Of a stretch of DNA of 35,709 bases, positions 1-9,711 are shown in pieces. Numbering within the stretch: the stretch's first letter is position 1; each line of letters begins with the position of its first letter. The translations under genes were made by a program, and so were the position numbers. The notes below the pieces were generated by a model. It did no database searches. It saw nothing but the letters and a program-made list of their open reading frames with translations, and was not told the DNA's origin. This DNA comes from Chrysochromulina tobinii (lineage: Eukaryota > Haptophyta > Prymnesiales > Chrysochromulinaceae), in assembly GCA_001275005.1 (NCBI GenBank), contig JWZX01001686.1, positions 1-35,709 on the forward strand, read 5' to 3'.

Positions 1-181
1 GCCAGCGTGCTCGTTGCTTGCTTCCCGGCCGACACAGCACTTTTGATCCAAATCGGTACCAAATCGGCAATGTTCCAAATTCGGTATGCTCGTTTTCCGG
101 CGGGCGGGCGTTTTGGAACTGGATCCAAAAAGGTTTGTACCCAGTTCCAAAGTCAAATGCCCCACCCGCCGCCTCCGTCCC
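1..181. other. 5' flank of gene A1
   Basis: This is noncoding sequence upstream of the chosen start of A1. It carries repeated short words built on CCAAAT/ATTTGG and TCCAAA/TTTGGA (for example around 48-64, 73-80, 113-127 and 144-151), which could form small inverted repeats. The A1 reading frame stays open upstream to position 86, so a longer N-terminus cannot be excluded. No clear TATA box was seen. Confidence 0.3.
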
Positions 182-2521
182 ATGCCCATCTCTGAGCCCG
201 CGTGCCCCACGTTGAGCCTCGTGACTTTCGAGCTTCCTGCGTTCACGGACCTCAACGGCAAGAGGCACAACGCTCGATTCTGCTACACGAGTGTAAGCGC
301 GAAGAACGGCGCGGTCCGGTGGGCTTATTCGGGTTCTAGCGTGCAGCGTAAGGAGAAGTTGAGAAAAGCCAATCCGCTCCTCAAAGAGGCGCCGCTGTCG
401 TACCTCCAGCATTTGGAGGCCGACGAGCCCAAGCACTACGCCGAGCTCTTGCATGCGACTTTCGGCACCGCGCCCACCGGCACGATGCAGAAGGTGTTCA
501 GTGCGCTTCTCGCTGAGCACCTCAGCTGCGCAGACAAGCGCAAGCTGGTGCTCGCGCTGCCGCTCGCCGACGTCACGAGCGCGCAAGCACAGGTGCTCAA
601 CCGCTCTGGCGGCGCGCCCGTCGCCCTGAACAAGCCAGCGTCGCTGGCGCGGATGCAGCGCGTCTTTGCCTCGCCCCAGGCCCTGCTCTCGTCGCCGCGC
701 TCCTCGGCGGGCTCCACGCCATCCTCGTTGACTCGCATCGTCGTCGACACTGTGTGGACGGGCGGCGCGGCGGCCGTTGAGGCTGTCAGAGGCCTGACGT
801 CGGTGATCAAGTCCTTGCAAAAGGATATGCGCTCGGCCGCCAAGGCGAGCGAGGCTCGCGACGTCGAGGCCGCGGCCGTGGCTCGGAGCACGAGAGGCGA
901 GCTCTTGGGTGAGTTCGACTCGGTGCGCGAGACCATCGTTTCCGAGGCATGTGCGATCAAGGATGAGGTTGTCGATGCGGCAGCCCTCATCACAGATCAG
1001 CTCGAGGAAGCTGCCGCTGCGGCCAGGATCGAGGCAAGGGAGGCCCAAGCTCGCGCCGCGGAGGCCAGGGCCGAGGCCGAAGCGCGCGCTGGGGAGGCCA
1101 GGGCCGAGGCCGAGGCGCAAGCTAATTATCGCAAGGAGCAACGCGCGGCGCAGCTCGCGGAGAAGAAGGCGCGCCTGGACGCCGAAGCGCGCGCACGGGA
1201 CGCCAACCGAACCATCGCCGGTGTGCTCGTCGACATAAAGCAGGACACAGTCAGTACCAAGGACATCACCCGCGCGGCCGCCGTGCAGGTGATGGAGGCG
1301 GCAGCCAAGATGTCCGAGGCAGCTGGGGTGGTGGCTGGCGTGGCTGAGGACCTCACGGATGCTACCGAGCAGGCGATTGACGCGGCAGCCGCGATGTCGG
1401 CGGCATCCAAAGTGGTGGTTCGCGCGGGTAATGCCGTCAAGGATGCTGCCGAACAGATGGTGTTCTCGATCGACGAGATGACGATCTCGATCGACGACAT
1501 CAAGTCGGGTGAATGGCTCGCCAAGGTCATCAATCCCCTCATTGCAGGTAAGCACATGGTAGACGAGGAGATGCTCCAGGAGGCGCTCGCCAAGAAGAAA
1601 GCCAAGGCGGCATCGTCGTGTGCGCCCGTCGTCCCGGCAGGAGTGTGCAAGTCCTCGCGGACCGCCGCCACTTCGGCACGCGGCAAGGCTCCGGCAGCCT
1701 CGGTCGCACCCTCGACCCGTTCGACCAGGGCGAGCGTGTCAAAGCCTGCGCCGCCGCCCGCTGTCAAGGGCGGCAAGACGGCCAAGGGTGGCAAGGCGGC
1801 CGCAGGCACGATGGCCAACAAGGTCGGCGAGGATCTCGCCCCCTCGGAGGACTGGCTCAAGCGCGTCCAGGCGGCGGGCGAGACCATCCGGATGGTCATC
1901 AACAGCGCCGTGACGAACGACAAGCTCGAGGAGACGCTCGAGGCGCTCGGCGAGGGCATCGTGAAGGCGATCTCTGCGCTTGAGTGCCAGGTCGTGTTCG
2001 CCATCCTAGAGTCCCTCGAGTATGTCTTCGATCAGCTGGGCCCGGCCGTGGGGCCTCTGCTGCTGTGCGGTGCCGCGGCTAAGGACGGCACGGTACTAGA
2101 TGCGCTGCTCAAGGCCGCCGCCAACCCGAAGTCCGCCCTTGTGCGCGAGGCCGCGCAGGCTACTGCCGTGCGCCTCATCAAGATTGCGCCGTCCGAGGAC
2201 GTGCTCAAAGTTGTGCTTCGCGTCGGGCGCAACGAGGCGAGCGCTGCCAAGACGTGCGTGTGTGCGGCGGAGCTCCTCAGCCTCCTTGTCACGCACCTGC
2301 CCAAGCTACCCGCCAAGCTGAGCAATGGTGTGGAACTATGCCTCATCAAGCTCCTCCAAGCGCCTCAAGAGGACGTGCGCGAGGTGGGCGCCAACGCGCT
2401 CATGTGCTTTTATGCGGTTGGCTGCAGCAGCGAAGCGCTCGCCATCATCGACAAGGTGACGGTGGACAATATGCCCCTGCGCAACAAGCTCTTCAAGCAG
2501 CTGGGGACTGACGCAGCATGA
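182..2521 (+). CDS. Gene A1: unknown protein with conserved N-terminal module, Ala-rich coiled coil and helical-repeat C-terminus
   Basis: A 779-residue protein in one uninterrupted frame. I do not recognise a named family. The start at 182 places the conserved N-terminal module (VTFELPAF...KRHNAR...GAVRWA...ANPLL.EAPLSYLQ.LE) near residues 15-115, matching the position of the same module in the paralogue at 13982-16805. Residues about 280-350 are an Ala/Glu/Arg-rich coiled coil, followed by a Lys/Ala/Pro-rich linker near residues 460-550. The last 200 or so residues are Leu/Ala-rich paired helices resembling HEAT/ARM repeats. The C-terminus (EALAIIDKVTVDNMPLRNKL) is almost identical to that of the paralogue. 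A CAGGTAAGC word at 1545-1553 looks like a splice donor but lies in an open frame; it may be a relic proto-splice site, since the paralogue has two introns. The role is unknown; a scaffold or structural protein is only a guess. Confidence 0.8.
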   Translation: MPISEPACPTLSLVTFELPAFTDLNGKRHNARFCYTSVSAKNGAVRWAYSGSSVQRKEKLRKANPLLKEAPLSYLQHLEADEPKHYAELLHATFGTAPTGTMQKVFSALLAEHLSCADKRKLVLALPLADVTSAQAQVLNRSGGAPVALNKPASLARMQRVFASPQALLSSPRSSAGSTPSSLTRIVVDTVWTGGAAAVEAVRGLTSVIKSLQKDMRSAAKASEARDVEAAAVARSTRGELLGEFDSVRETIVSEACAIKDEVVDAAALITDQLEEAAAAARIEAREAQARAAEARAEAEARAGEARAEAEAQANYRKEQRAAQLAEKKARLDAEARARDANRTIAGVLVDIKQDTVSTKDITRAAAVQVMEAAAKMSEAAGVVAGVAEDLTDATEQAIDAAAAMSAASKVVVRAGNAVKDAAEQMVFSIDEMTISIDDIKSGEWLAKVINPLIAGKHMVDEEMLQEALAKKKAKAASSCAPVVPAGVCKSSRTAATSARGKAPAASVAPSTRSTRASVSKPAPPPAVKGGKTAKGGKAAAGTMANKVGEDLAPSEDWLKRVQAAGETIRMVINSAVTNDKLEETLEALGEGIVKAISALECQVVFAILESLEYVFDQLGPAVGPLLLCGAAAKDGTVLDALLKAAANPKSALVREAAQATAVRLIKIAPSEDVLKVVLRVGRNEASAAKTCVCAAELLSLLVTHLPKLPAKLSNGVELCLIKLLQAPQEDVREVGANALMCFYAVGCSSEALAIIDKVTVDNMPLRNKLFKQLGTDAA

Positions 2522-2790
2522 ATGTGTGGATATGAGGAGCTAAATGGTCGCCCGCCTCCTCGCGGCGCACCTCGGGCAATGCCGGTCATCCCATCGACTC
2601 AGTATCCACTGACCAAGGTGCGCGCGCGGTTGCGGCGGCGGCTGATGTGCGCGGCGAAACACCTACGAACAGTGATAACAGAACTTTTACCTCAGAGCGG
2701 CGGGGTCCGGTAGCAAAGAGGCGACCAGGACTACATACGTGTGTGAGTCTCATTCGCATCTGCCGTGTGTGAGCAGTCGAGATGTGTGGG
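2522..2790 (+). repeat. 3' flank duplicated behind both A genes
   Basis: The roughly 270 bases after the A1 stop are closely similar to the bases after the A2 stop (16806-17076). Shared blocks include GGTCGCCCGCCTCCTCGCGG, ACACCTACGAACAGTGATAA and CGGGGTCCGGTAGCAAAGAG. The copies differ by point changes and a small insertion at about 16907-16920. This shows that the duplicated segment included the 3' untranslated or terminator region. Beyond this point similarity fades. The rest of the gap (2791-3069) is GTGTG-rich and holds nothing recognisable. Confidence 0.85.
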
Positions 2791-3069
2791 ACACGTGTGC
2801 GTCAGGGAGGGTGTGCGCGGTCTGTCTGCGGCGCGGTGCTATGCGCCACGGTGTCCCTGAGCGTGAGCCTGAGTGCCTGACCCCCGCCCTTCGCTCTTGC
2901 CAGTGTGAGCTGTGTGAGCTGTGTGGGCCCGCGCTGGGTGACTGTGGCTGTGTGGGCGTGGAGAGAGTCGAGGAGAGAGGAAACTATGCAGCGCATTTTT
3001 TACGTCACGACCGTTCAATCAGCAGTGTCAGGCTGCTGATGACACACACGTGCCGCAACCCGCTGTCCG

Positions 3070-5766
3070 TCAATCAAATTCGCCCCTCGCGAAGAATTTG
3101 AGCCATTCGGATAAAGCTTCGTCCGCGAGCTCGCTAGGTGCGGCTGGGGCTACCAACTGCTCGGCGCCGCACTGCGAGGCGAGCCACCAGAGTTCCATGC
3201 CGTCGCTGATCTCGTCGTTGCCAGGGCCCACACCCGAAAGTTCCCACACGCGCGGCCAGAGGGCAGAGAGCGCCGTGCCGGGCGGCACCACCCGCATCTC
3301 GCTCGCGCTCAGCATGGCCGCGAGCTCCGATCTCGTGAACTGCTCACCACGGCGCGCACGAGAGGCCATCAGGGAGGCCATCAGGGAGGCCATCAGAGGG
3401 GCCATCAGAGGGGCCCTTCAGAGGGGCATTCAGAGAGGCCACCAGAGAGGCCATCAGAGGCTATCATCACCTGCACCACACCGCGAACGAGCACGAGGTC
3501 GGCAGGCTTGATCTGCGGCTCCTGACTGCTGCTGGCTAAGCTGCTGGCTGATTGCATGCTGCTAGCCGGCTGCAGCTTCGCAGTGACGTCACTCGGACTC
3601 ATCAGGAAGACGCCCGAGGTGCCCAACTGCACGCCGCCCAATTCGGCGCGATGGTGCAGCCACACCTGATGAGGGAAGCCATTAAACACCATCAGACGCA
3701 ATCTCAGACGCAATCTCAGACGCAATCTCAGACGCAATCTCAGACGCAATCTCAGACGCTCCTTCAGTGCCACTCCCGCCGCCCAAGACGGCGCCAGGTT
3801 CCGGCCGGTAGCAGCAACTGGGTACGAAGCTCATCAGAGAGGTCATCAGAGAGGTCATCAGAGAGGTCATCAGAGAGGTCATCAGAGAGGTCATCAGAGA
3901 GGTCATCAGAGAGGTAATCAGAGAGGTAATCAGAGAGGTAATCAGAGAGGCACCTGGGTACGAAGCTCGCGGTTGCCGCAATAGAGTGCGCGGCGCTCGG
4001 GTTTGCCTGGTAGCTGAAAGCGCATCACGTTCACAGTCGGCCTGTTGAGCACACAGGCACTGACCACGCCGCGCGCGCCCTCATCCGCCTATGCAAAGGG
4101 GGCGATCAGTGGTGATCAGAGGCGATCAGTGCAGTGGCAATATCAGGGGCAATCGGTAAGCTCATTATGAAAGGCAATCATGAGAGCCCAGCAGAGCCCA
4201 TCAAGCGCGGTACCTGCAGCACGAGCAGGATCGCCTTGTGCAGGAATTGGTCCTCAAGCAAGACACGGTCCGCCGGCCGGCCTGTGACGGGCGACACCGT
4301 CGAGAGCAGCACCGTACCCACCCGAATCGTCGCGCCCATCTCGGCGCCTTGCTGGGCGCCTTGCTGGGCGCTCATCTCGGCGCTCGGCTCGGCCGCGCCC
4401 TCCGTGTCGGCGGTTGGCGTCGCGCTGCCTTGGGCGTTCTCAGCGCGACGCTCGAGCACGGCGCGGTAGTACTCCGCTGCACTCGTAGTAGCCGGCGCTC
4501 GGAGCGTCGTCTTGGGCAGCAGATGGGCGCGCACCCATTCGGTGAGCATCCGGTCGGCGAGGCTGCCTGCGCTCTGGCGCACCTGATGACGGAAGCAATT
4601 AGGAAGCAATTAGGAAGCAATTAGGCTCAGTGATGCTCAGAGGCGCTCAGAAGTCATCCGAGGCGCTCCGCATGCATCAGAGGCCATCAGTCGCGTACAT
4701 CCTCTTCGCGCCCTATGCTCTTCATTAAGCTGGCCCAGGTCCCAATCCCCGTAATGGAGCCCACATTCGGCTCGTTGACCATCGAGACCTCTCCAGGCGG
4801 CGGGAGCTCGCGTGCTTCGCGGAGCATCTCCTTGAGCAGCGTCCCGCTGTCTGCCGCAGCGAGGTACCAGCTCCCACGCTGCTCCAGCTCCATCTGCAGC
4901 TGGCCAGGCGCCCAACCGCTGTAACCAACACACACCCAAAAGTCCGACCGCTTGGCCACCCCTGCCATCACAAGGGCCTTGGCGCTGTCGAGGCTGCAGT
5001 ACGAGACGCCCTTGATCACGCGCGTAGAGACCTGATCAAGGGCGTAGAGTACAATCAATCAATAGAGTACAATAGAGTACAATCAGGTCTCTACAATGTA
5101 CAATAGAGTACAATCAGGTCTCTACAATCAATTGATTGATCACGCGCGTAGAGACCTGATCAATCGCAGGACGGCGGCCATCAGTCGCCATCAGTCGCCA
5201 TCCACGCTCATCAGTCGCAATCCACGCTCATCAGTGGCAATCCTCACCTGATCCACCAGGAAGCCTTCAAGCGCGTGCAGCGCGTTGATCTCGAGCTGTC
5301 CGCGCGCCTTGTCGGCGCCTAGAAAGATGCCGCCCTCGGCCACTTGGCCGTGCCCGCACCACAGGCGCCAGCCGTCCTGCTCGATCGCCGAGGGACGATT
5401 GAGGATGATGCCTTTGGTGAACGTCTCATCGTGCTGAAGAAGGAGCATGACCGACTTGTGGAAGAACTGCTGACGGAGCGCGAAGCCGAAGACCTGCTTC
5501 GTGCCGCCCATGAGGATCGAGCCCTGCTCGATGAGGGGCGTTTCGTAAGCGTAGCTGCCGGCGTAGCTGCCGTTGCTCGCCGCTGGCGTGCCGGATTCTT
5601 GTTCCTGGGCGACCAGTCGCGCGCGCATCTCACGCCAGTCGAGCTCCTCCTCGTTCATCGCGACGGATGCACGTCGTGAGAATATGACCGGAAGTGGCCG
5701 TGAGCTGATGGCCGGACGTGAGCTGATGGCGTGCGCCACCGCTGTGCACGTCATGAAAAAGAGCAT
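3070..5766 (-). CDS. Six-exon protein with two tandem UPF0301/AlgH (YqgE, DUF179) domains
   Basis: Reading the minus strand, the exons are 5766-5248, 5031-4699, 4582-4214, 4088-3954, 3665-3471 and 3339-3070, all joined in phase 0, giving 606 residues. The first domain has GSILMG, FFHKSVMLLLQHDE and GIILNRPS in exon 1 and VCVGYSGWAPGQLQMELEQ in exon 2, the classic AlgH/YqgE signature. A second, more divergent copy follows: IRVGTVLLSTV and FLHKAILLVLQ (exon 3), VVSACVLNRPTVNV (exon 4), GVQLGTSGVFLMSP (exon 5) and a tail in exon 6. Bacterial members are single-domain proteins of about 190 residues and of poorly defined function; plants have plastid forms. The N-terminus is hydrophobic, then Ser/Arg-rich up to a second Met (MNEEELDW), so organelle targeting is plausible but unproven. 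Four of the five introns hold tandem repeats. A short in-frame stretch at about 3770-3818 inside intron 4 was left out because it hits a stop. Confidence 0.82.
3351..3466 (-). repeat. Tandem repeat in intron 5 of the UPF0301 gene
   Basis: Imperfect 12-bp units that read GGCCTCCCTGAT or GGCCCCTCTGAT in the sense of the gene fill most of this intron. The acceptor used is GTGAGCAG, ending at 3340. Confidence 0.8.
3693..3764 (-). repeat. 12-bp tandem repeat (AGATTGCGTCTG in sense) in intron 4 of the UPF0301 gene
   Basis: About six near-perfect copies of the plus-strand unit CAGACGCAATCT lie just upstream, in sense terms, of the acceptor at 3667-3666. Confidence 0.9.
3831..3950 (-). repeat. 12-bp tandem repeat (CTGATGACCTCT in sense) in intron 4 of the UPF0301 gene
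   Basis: About ten copies of the plus-strand unit AGAGAGGTCATC, the last ones with TAATC. The array is bounded on both sides by CTGGGTACGAAGCTC (3818-3832 and 3954-3968); the second copy is the 3' edge of exon 4. The array therefore sits between two copies of an exon edge. Confidence 0.9.
5012..5163 (-). repeat. 28-bp direct repeat of the exon 2 edge inside intron 1 of the UPF0301 gene
   Basis: The bases at 5012-5039, which hold the acceptor and first codons of exon 2, recur exactly at 5136-5163 within the intron. Each copy begins TTGATCA and ends TGATCAA, so the copies also have inverted ends. Between them are short repeats of the type TACAATAGAG and CAATCAGGTCTC. The upstream copy preserves a usable CAG acceptor. 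Confidence 0.9.
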
Positions 5767-6128
5767 CTTCGCTAGCAGGTCCTACAGCGAATCTTTTCAG
5801 GTTATCGCGGCGTCGCGTTCACACAGGTTTGGATTCAGTGGCTGTGAATGAGGGCGAGGGTCTTTTCTCCTCCATTACCAGGATTATCCGAGAATCTAAC
5901 CGATCGTCTTCATCACGCGCCACGCTTGCTTCTTGGCCACACGGGCCGGGCATCGCTGAGCGCCGAGGCCCTGCCCAAGGCAGCTCTCACGCGCGAGCGC
6001 AACCGCCTCACCCCCCAGCCCCACCTCACCTACTTCAGTCCCCCCGAGACCTCGAGAAACTTCACACCGCACCCACACACCACCATGACTCAGACACGAG
6101 ACGACAAACATGCCCTCCCTAATGGTGC
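5767..6128. other. Gap between two minus-strand genes
   Basis: Noncoding gap of about 360 bases holding the promoter side of the UPF0301 gene and the 3' side of pLGIC-1. It includes a CCCCCAGCCCCACC-rich patch near 6010-6050. No repeat or RNA gene was recognised. Confidence 0.5.
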
Positions 6129-7487
6129 TCACTTGTGGGCGGCGAACCACTTGCGGTTCCAGTAGATCCAGTAGGCAAAGATGAAAAACATGACGAAGTC
6201 GTCGAGGTCGAGAAGGATCCAGTAGTCGACAACGATATTGTACCCGCACATGCTGCACCACCTCGAAGCAACGGTCGCGGCGACGTCGGCGACCTCCGCC
6301 GCCGCGTCGCATGGCGCATCCGCGCTTGCGACACACGCCGCCATTGAGGGATCGACGGTGCCCGCATCGGTGTTGGAGGTGGGCTCGGTGGCGCACAACT
6401 TAGAGCACCGGGAGGCGTAGAGGAAGAAGGATATGTTGTGCGCGATGACGACGTATACTAAGTAGTGGCACGCGTCATGATACATGCTGAGCGCCGTCGA
6501 GTAGGGCAGCGCGGGCAGCGAGTCCGAGGACGTGTAGTTGATGCTGGTAAGCGTGAGAACGACGGTCAGAAGGAGCGAAAGCCGATTGCCGATTTCAACC
6601 GGCGGGATGAACGTCGACACGCACGCGAGCGCGGCGAAGACGCCCGGACGCAAAATGAAGTTGGTCACGTAATACTGCGGAAATCGACTGATGCGCATGC
6701 GCATCGTAAGAGCCGACTGCTCGCTCGTAGTATTCTCGTTCTCCGAGAGCTCCTCAGAGATGACATTCCACTCGAAGAGGCGTTTCTTGACGTCTGGCTT
6801 TACCTCGAGGATGCCCTCCTTGATGCGCTCCGACTCCACACGCATGTAGGGGTCGCAATCAAGCTCGTACATCTTGTCCTTGTGCTTCTTGGGAAGGAAG
6901 AGTTCGACTCTCAGCTCGTGCGAGTCGTAGGGGAACCCTTCGAAGTTGAAGTCGAGCTGCACGTCCGTCTCGATCAGGCCCGTCAGGACGGCGACGGTGC
7001 GATCGCGATCGCGATCATTGGGCTGCAGAGGCGGGAACCAGATCTCCTCCACTTCGTAATCGTCGTCGTAGACGCTTGTGGCGTCGGACACCCGGAAGAA
7101 CTCCCGCTTGCCCTTGAATTCAAGATTGCCGTTTTGGACGCCCAAGGTCGGGAGCGCTTCGAGCCGCTCGAGCTCTTTCCACGCTTCCTCTTCCGAGTTG
7201 ACCCGTTTGCCTTGTTCTGGCAGGAACTGCAGGGCCTCGTTGCGCGGCCGAAAGATGAGGTGGACGCGAAACACTATCTTCGCCCGCATATTCTTGCAAT
7301 CGATCTTGTTGACGGCGTGCAGCCGGCATGCGACGTAGCACGGCTCCCGCTGACGTTCCATCATATCCCTTAAAAGCTCGTTCGGGGGTGCGCGGCGCCT
7401 CCGGTTTTTAACGACTCGTTGCTCTTGTTGGCGCACGGGCGAGCGTGCAGGCCTCGGCAAGGGCGAGCGTGAAGAGCTGCGAGGCAT
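6129..7487 (-). CDS. pLGIC-1: pentameric ligand-gated (Cys-loop superfamily) ion channel homologue without a Cys loop
   Basis: A 452-residue single-exon protein. The start at 7487 (MPRSSSRSPLPRP) is chosen because homology to pLGIC-2 begins soon after; the frame is open upstream to 7622. An extracellular-type beta domain spans residues about 45-285 and contains DVQLDFNFEGFPYDSHELRV, equivalent to the loop normally bracketed by two cysteines: the FP.D motif is present, both cysteines are missing. Then come PQYYVTNFILRPGVFAALAC (TM1), NRLSLLLTVVLTLTSINYTS (TM2), HDACHYLVYVVIAHNISFFL (TM3), an Ala/Cys-rich loop, and WILLDLDDFVMFFIFAYWIY (TM4). This four-helix order is the family hallmark. Ligand and ion selectivity cannot be read by eye. 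No signal peptide is evident, so the true N-terminus is uncertain. Its paralogue lies at 17803-19428. Confidence 0.8.
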   Translation of the reverse strand: MPRSSSRSPLPRPARSPVRQQEQRVVKNRRRRAPPNELLRDMMERQREPCYVACRLHAVNKIDCKNMRAKIVFRVHLIFRPRNEALQFLPEQGKRVNSEEEAWKELERLEALPTLGVQNGNLEFKGKREFFRVSDATSVYDDDYEVEEIWFPPLQPNDRDRDRTVAVLTGLIETDVQLDFNFEGFPYDSHELRVELFLPKKHKDKMYELDCDPYMRVESERIKEGILEVKPDVKKRLFEWNVISEELSENENTTSEQSALTMRMRISRFPQYYVTNFILRPGVFAALACVSTFIPPVEIGNRLSLLLTVVLTLTSINYTSSDSLPALPYSTALSMYHDACHYLVYVVIAHNISFFLYASRCSKLCATEPTSNTDAGTVDPSMAACVASADAPCDAAAEVADVAATVASRWCSMCGYNIVVDYWILLDLDDFVMFFIFAYWIYWNRKWFAAHK

Positions 7488-7916
7488 TAGACACGCTCCT
7501 CGACTCGTTGTTGGGGCACAGGCGAGGGTGAGGAGCGCGCGCTGGCGCGCGACGGCATAGCTCGCAATTGCGAGTGTACAGTAGCGCTCGCATTTGCGAT
7601 GACCGCCTACTGTAGTTTGCACATGTTATATAAAAATGTAATGTGTGTCCCGGCTCCCCCCGGTGTCTTTTTACCGGTATGGTAGTGCAGGCACCCATTC
7701 CTTGGCCCATCCGGGGCCCTGTGTGTGAGAGAGCGGTCGTGGCGTTCAATTGAAGTCAAACGATACAAATAACAGATTGGCGCGGCGCGCTTGCTTCCTA
7801 CCCGTAGCTTGAGCTTGCTTGGCGCGCGGGGGCTCCGCAAGTTTCGCCCGGCCGGTCCTGCTGTGCTCCAGTGTGCTCGGCCCACGTTCGCACGGCCTGG
7901 TCTGACTCGTGACTGA
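7488..7916. promoter_or_regulatory. Divergent promoter region between pLGIC-1 and the sugar transporter
   Basis: A 429-base head-to-head gap. It holds a TATA-like word (GTTATATAAAAATG, 7626-7639) directly followed by the 31-bp shared element at 7647-7677. The element is 160 bases from the pLGIC-1 start and 240 from the transporter start. Promoter function is inferred from position. Confidence 0.45.
7647..7677 (+). promoter_or_regulatory. 31-bp shared divergent-promoter element, copy 1
   Basis: The element begins GTCCCGGCTCCCCCCGG, continues TGTCTTT and ends ACCGG. It differs at only two positions from the copy at 23931-23961 and is close to the reverse copy at 13592-13621. The 3' half can pair as a hairpin (CCGGT with ACCGG, 8-base loop). 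Confidence 0.55.
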
Positions 7917-9711
7917 ATGACTGGTGACCTTGACAATGGAACGCTCGACGTCTCGCTTGTGCACCGGACACGTCGCAGCAATTGGTTCGTCTACGTGGCC
8001 TTTCTCTTTCCGGCGCTAGCGGGCTTCCTTTTCGGCTACGACATCGGCGGAGCGTCCGGAGCAGTCCGCAGCCTGGACGTGAAGAGCAATGCGACGAGTG
8101 GCATTCCGCTGCACGACATCGAAAACGCGCTCTACACCTCAGCCTCGCTCATGGGCGCGACGCTCGGCTCCATCCTCGTCTTTTGGATAGGTGAGCCTCT
8201 CGGCCGCCGGCGCGAGCTCATGTGTGGCTCACTGCTGTACGCCGTGGGCGCGCTCGTGTCCGGCCTCGGGCCCGGCAGCGCCGCGACGGTCGTGACCGGC
8301 CGCGCGGTGTACGGTCTTGGGATTGCCTTCTCGATGCACTCGGCGCCCGTGTACATCAGCGAGATGGCGCCCGCCGACAAGCGCGGTCTGCTCGTCTCGT
8401 TGAAAGAGGGCTTCATCGTGCTTGGCATTCTCATGGGGTTTGGGGCGACGGCGATCGCCGAGGACGTGCTGGACGAAGCGACGGTGTACCGCGCCATCTG
8501 GCTCCCGACCAGCGCGATTGCGTGCGTCATCTTCATCGGCATGTCGCTCATGCCGGAATCCGCTCGCTGGCTGCTGCTCCGTGGCGACCCCTCCGACGTG
8601 AGTCAGTCCCAAGCAACCATCCACGCTTACCCCTCGCCTACCATATTTGGAACGAGCGCCACCGGGAGCCACGGTCTCCAACGCTCGACACTCCTCGCTG
8701 AGGAGGCGACGGGGCGATCACCTTCGAGGACCGCAGCCGCGGCGGCGCTGCGCCGCTTCCGCCGCGGGGCTTCCGAGGCGGAGATCGAGGCCGAGATTGC
8801 CGAGATCGAGATGACACTCTCCGATGTGCGAGCCTCCTCCAGGGCGTCTCCCGTGCTTGCCCCCCTACAGTACTGGCTCTGAGAGCCACTGACCTGAGCC
8901 ACTGATCGAGTTCACACTGATCGAGTTCACACTGATCGTGTTCACACTGATCGAGTTCACACTGATCGAGTTCACACTGATCGAGTTCACGCGATCGAAG
9001 GTGGTCGGCGCGTCCAAGAGCGGCTGGCACGAGGTGCTGCGCGCGCGCAAGGCGCTCCTCGCCGGCCTCGGACTGATCACCCTGCAGCAGCTGACTGGAC
9101 AGCCGTCGGTCCTCTACTACCAAGAAGCCATCTTCGATGATGCGGGCTTCGACCACTTTGCAGCGTACGCCGCCGTCATCATCGGCAGCGCCAAGCTGGT
9201 CGCGACGCTCGTCACCGTCTTCTACGTGGACCGTTTCGGGCGGCGGCCGTTACTCTTCGCGGGGATCACCATGATGCTTGGCGCGCTGGCCGTGCTCAGC
9301 ACGGCGTTCGCCTTGGGAGAGCCCTCGGGGACTGACGCGAAGCAGATCACCCTGCCCCCGGGCTGGCCGCCCGTCGTCGTGGCGGCCCTCGTGCTGTACG
9401 TGTGCGGCTACCAGGTGGGCTTCGGCCCGATTGGATGGCTCATCATCTCGGAGGTCTTCCCGCTCAGATCGCGCTCCCGCGCGCTCTCGCTCGCGGTGAT
9501 CACGAACTTTGCATGCAATCTGGGCATGACCTTTGGACTGGTGCCGATGCAGGTCGCGCTCGACGATCTGGTGCCCGGCTACGGGCAGGCGATCCTGTTC
9601 GGCATCTACGGCGCCCTGTGCGTCTTCTCTCTCGGTTTCGTCTTCTGCTGCGTGCCCGAGACGAAAGGGAAGACGCTCGAAGAGATTGAGGAGATGTTCA
9701 ACCGACGCTGA
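7917..9711 (+). CDS. MFS sugar transporter, plant vacuolar-glucose-transporter (VGT) type
   Basis: Exons 7917-8597, 8703-8825 and 9001-9711, all phase 0, give 504 residues, a normal length for sugar porters. Family motifs in order: GFLFGYDIGGASGA (TM1), GRRRELMCGSLLYAVGAL, GLGIAFSMHSAPVYISEMAP, RGLLVSLKEGFIVLGILMGF, PESARWLLLRGDP, then after the cytoplasmic loop LQQLTGQPSVLYYQ (TM7), VDRFGRRPLLFAG, FGPIGWLIISEVFPLRSRSR and PETKGKTLEEIEEMF. The LKE.FIVLGILMGF and QLTGQPSVLYY segments most resemble plant VGT-like hexose carriers, which move glucose or related sugars with protons across the tonoplast. The exact substrate and membrane are inferred. Intron 1 (105 bases) is a multiple of three without a stop, so it could be retained. 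Intron 2 contains a 15-bp tandem repeat. Confidence 0.88.
8901..8990 (+). repeat. 15-bp tandem repeat in intron 2 of the MFS gene
   Basis: Six head-to-tail copies of ACTGATCGAGTTCAC, one with CGTG in place of CGAG, end ten bases before the acceptor GATCGAAG at 9000. Confidence 0.95.

Noticed and set aside
1545-1553. Intron donor in A1 (CAGGTAAGC)
   Set aside because: The frame stays open through it, and no matching acceptor is needed to keep the protein intact to the conserved C-terminus.
3770-3818. Extra exon in intron 4 of the UPF0301 gene (LLLPAGTWRRLG...)
   Set aside because: It begins after a CAG but meets a stop in phase 0 before any good donor; skipping it joins exons 4 and 5 cleanly in phase 0 and restores the family order.
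6465-7373. 302-residue plus-strand frame opposite pLGIC-1
   Set aside because: The opposite strand carries the four-helix channel protein conserved with 17803-19428; this frame is its shadow.
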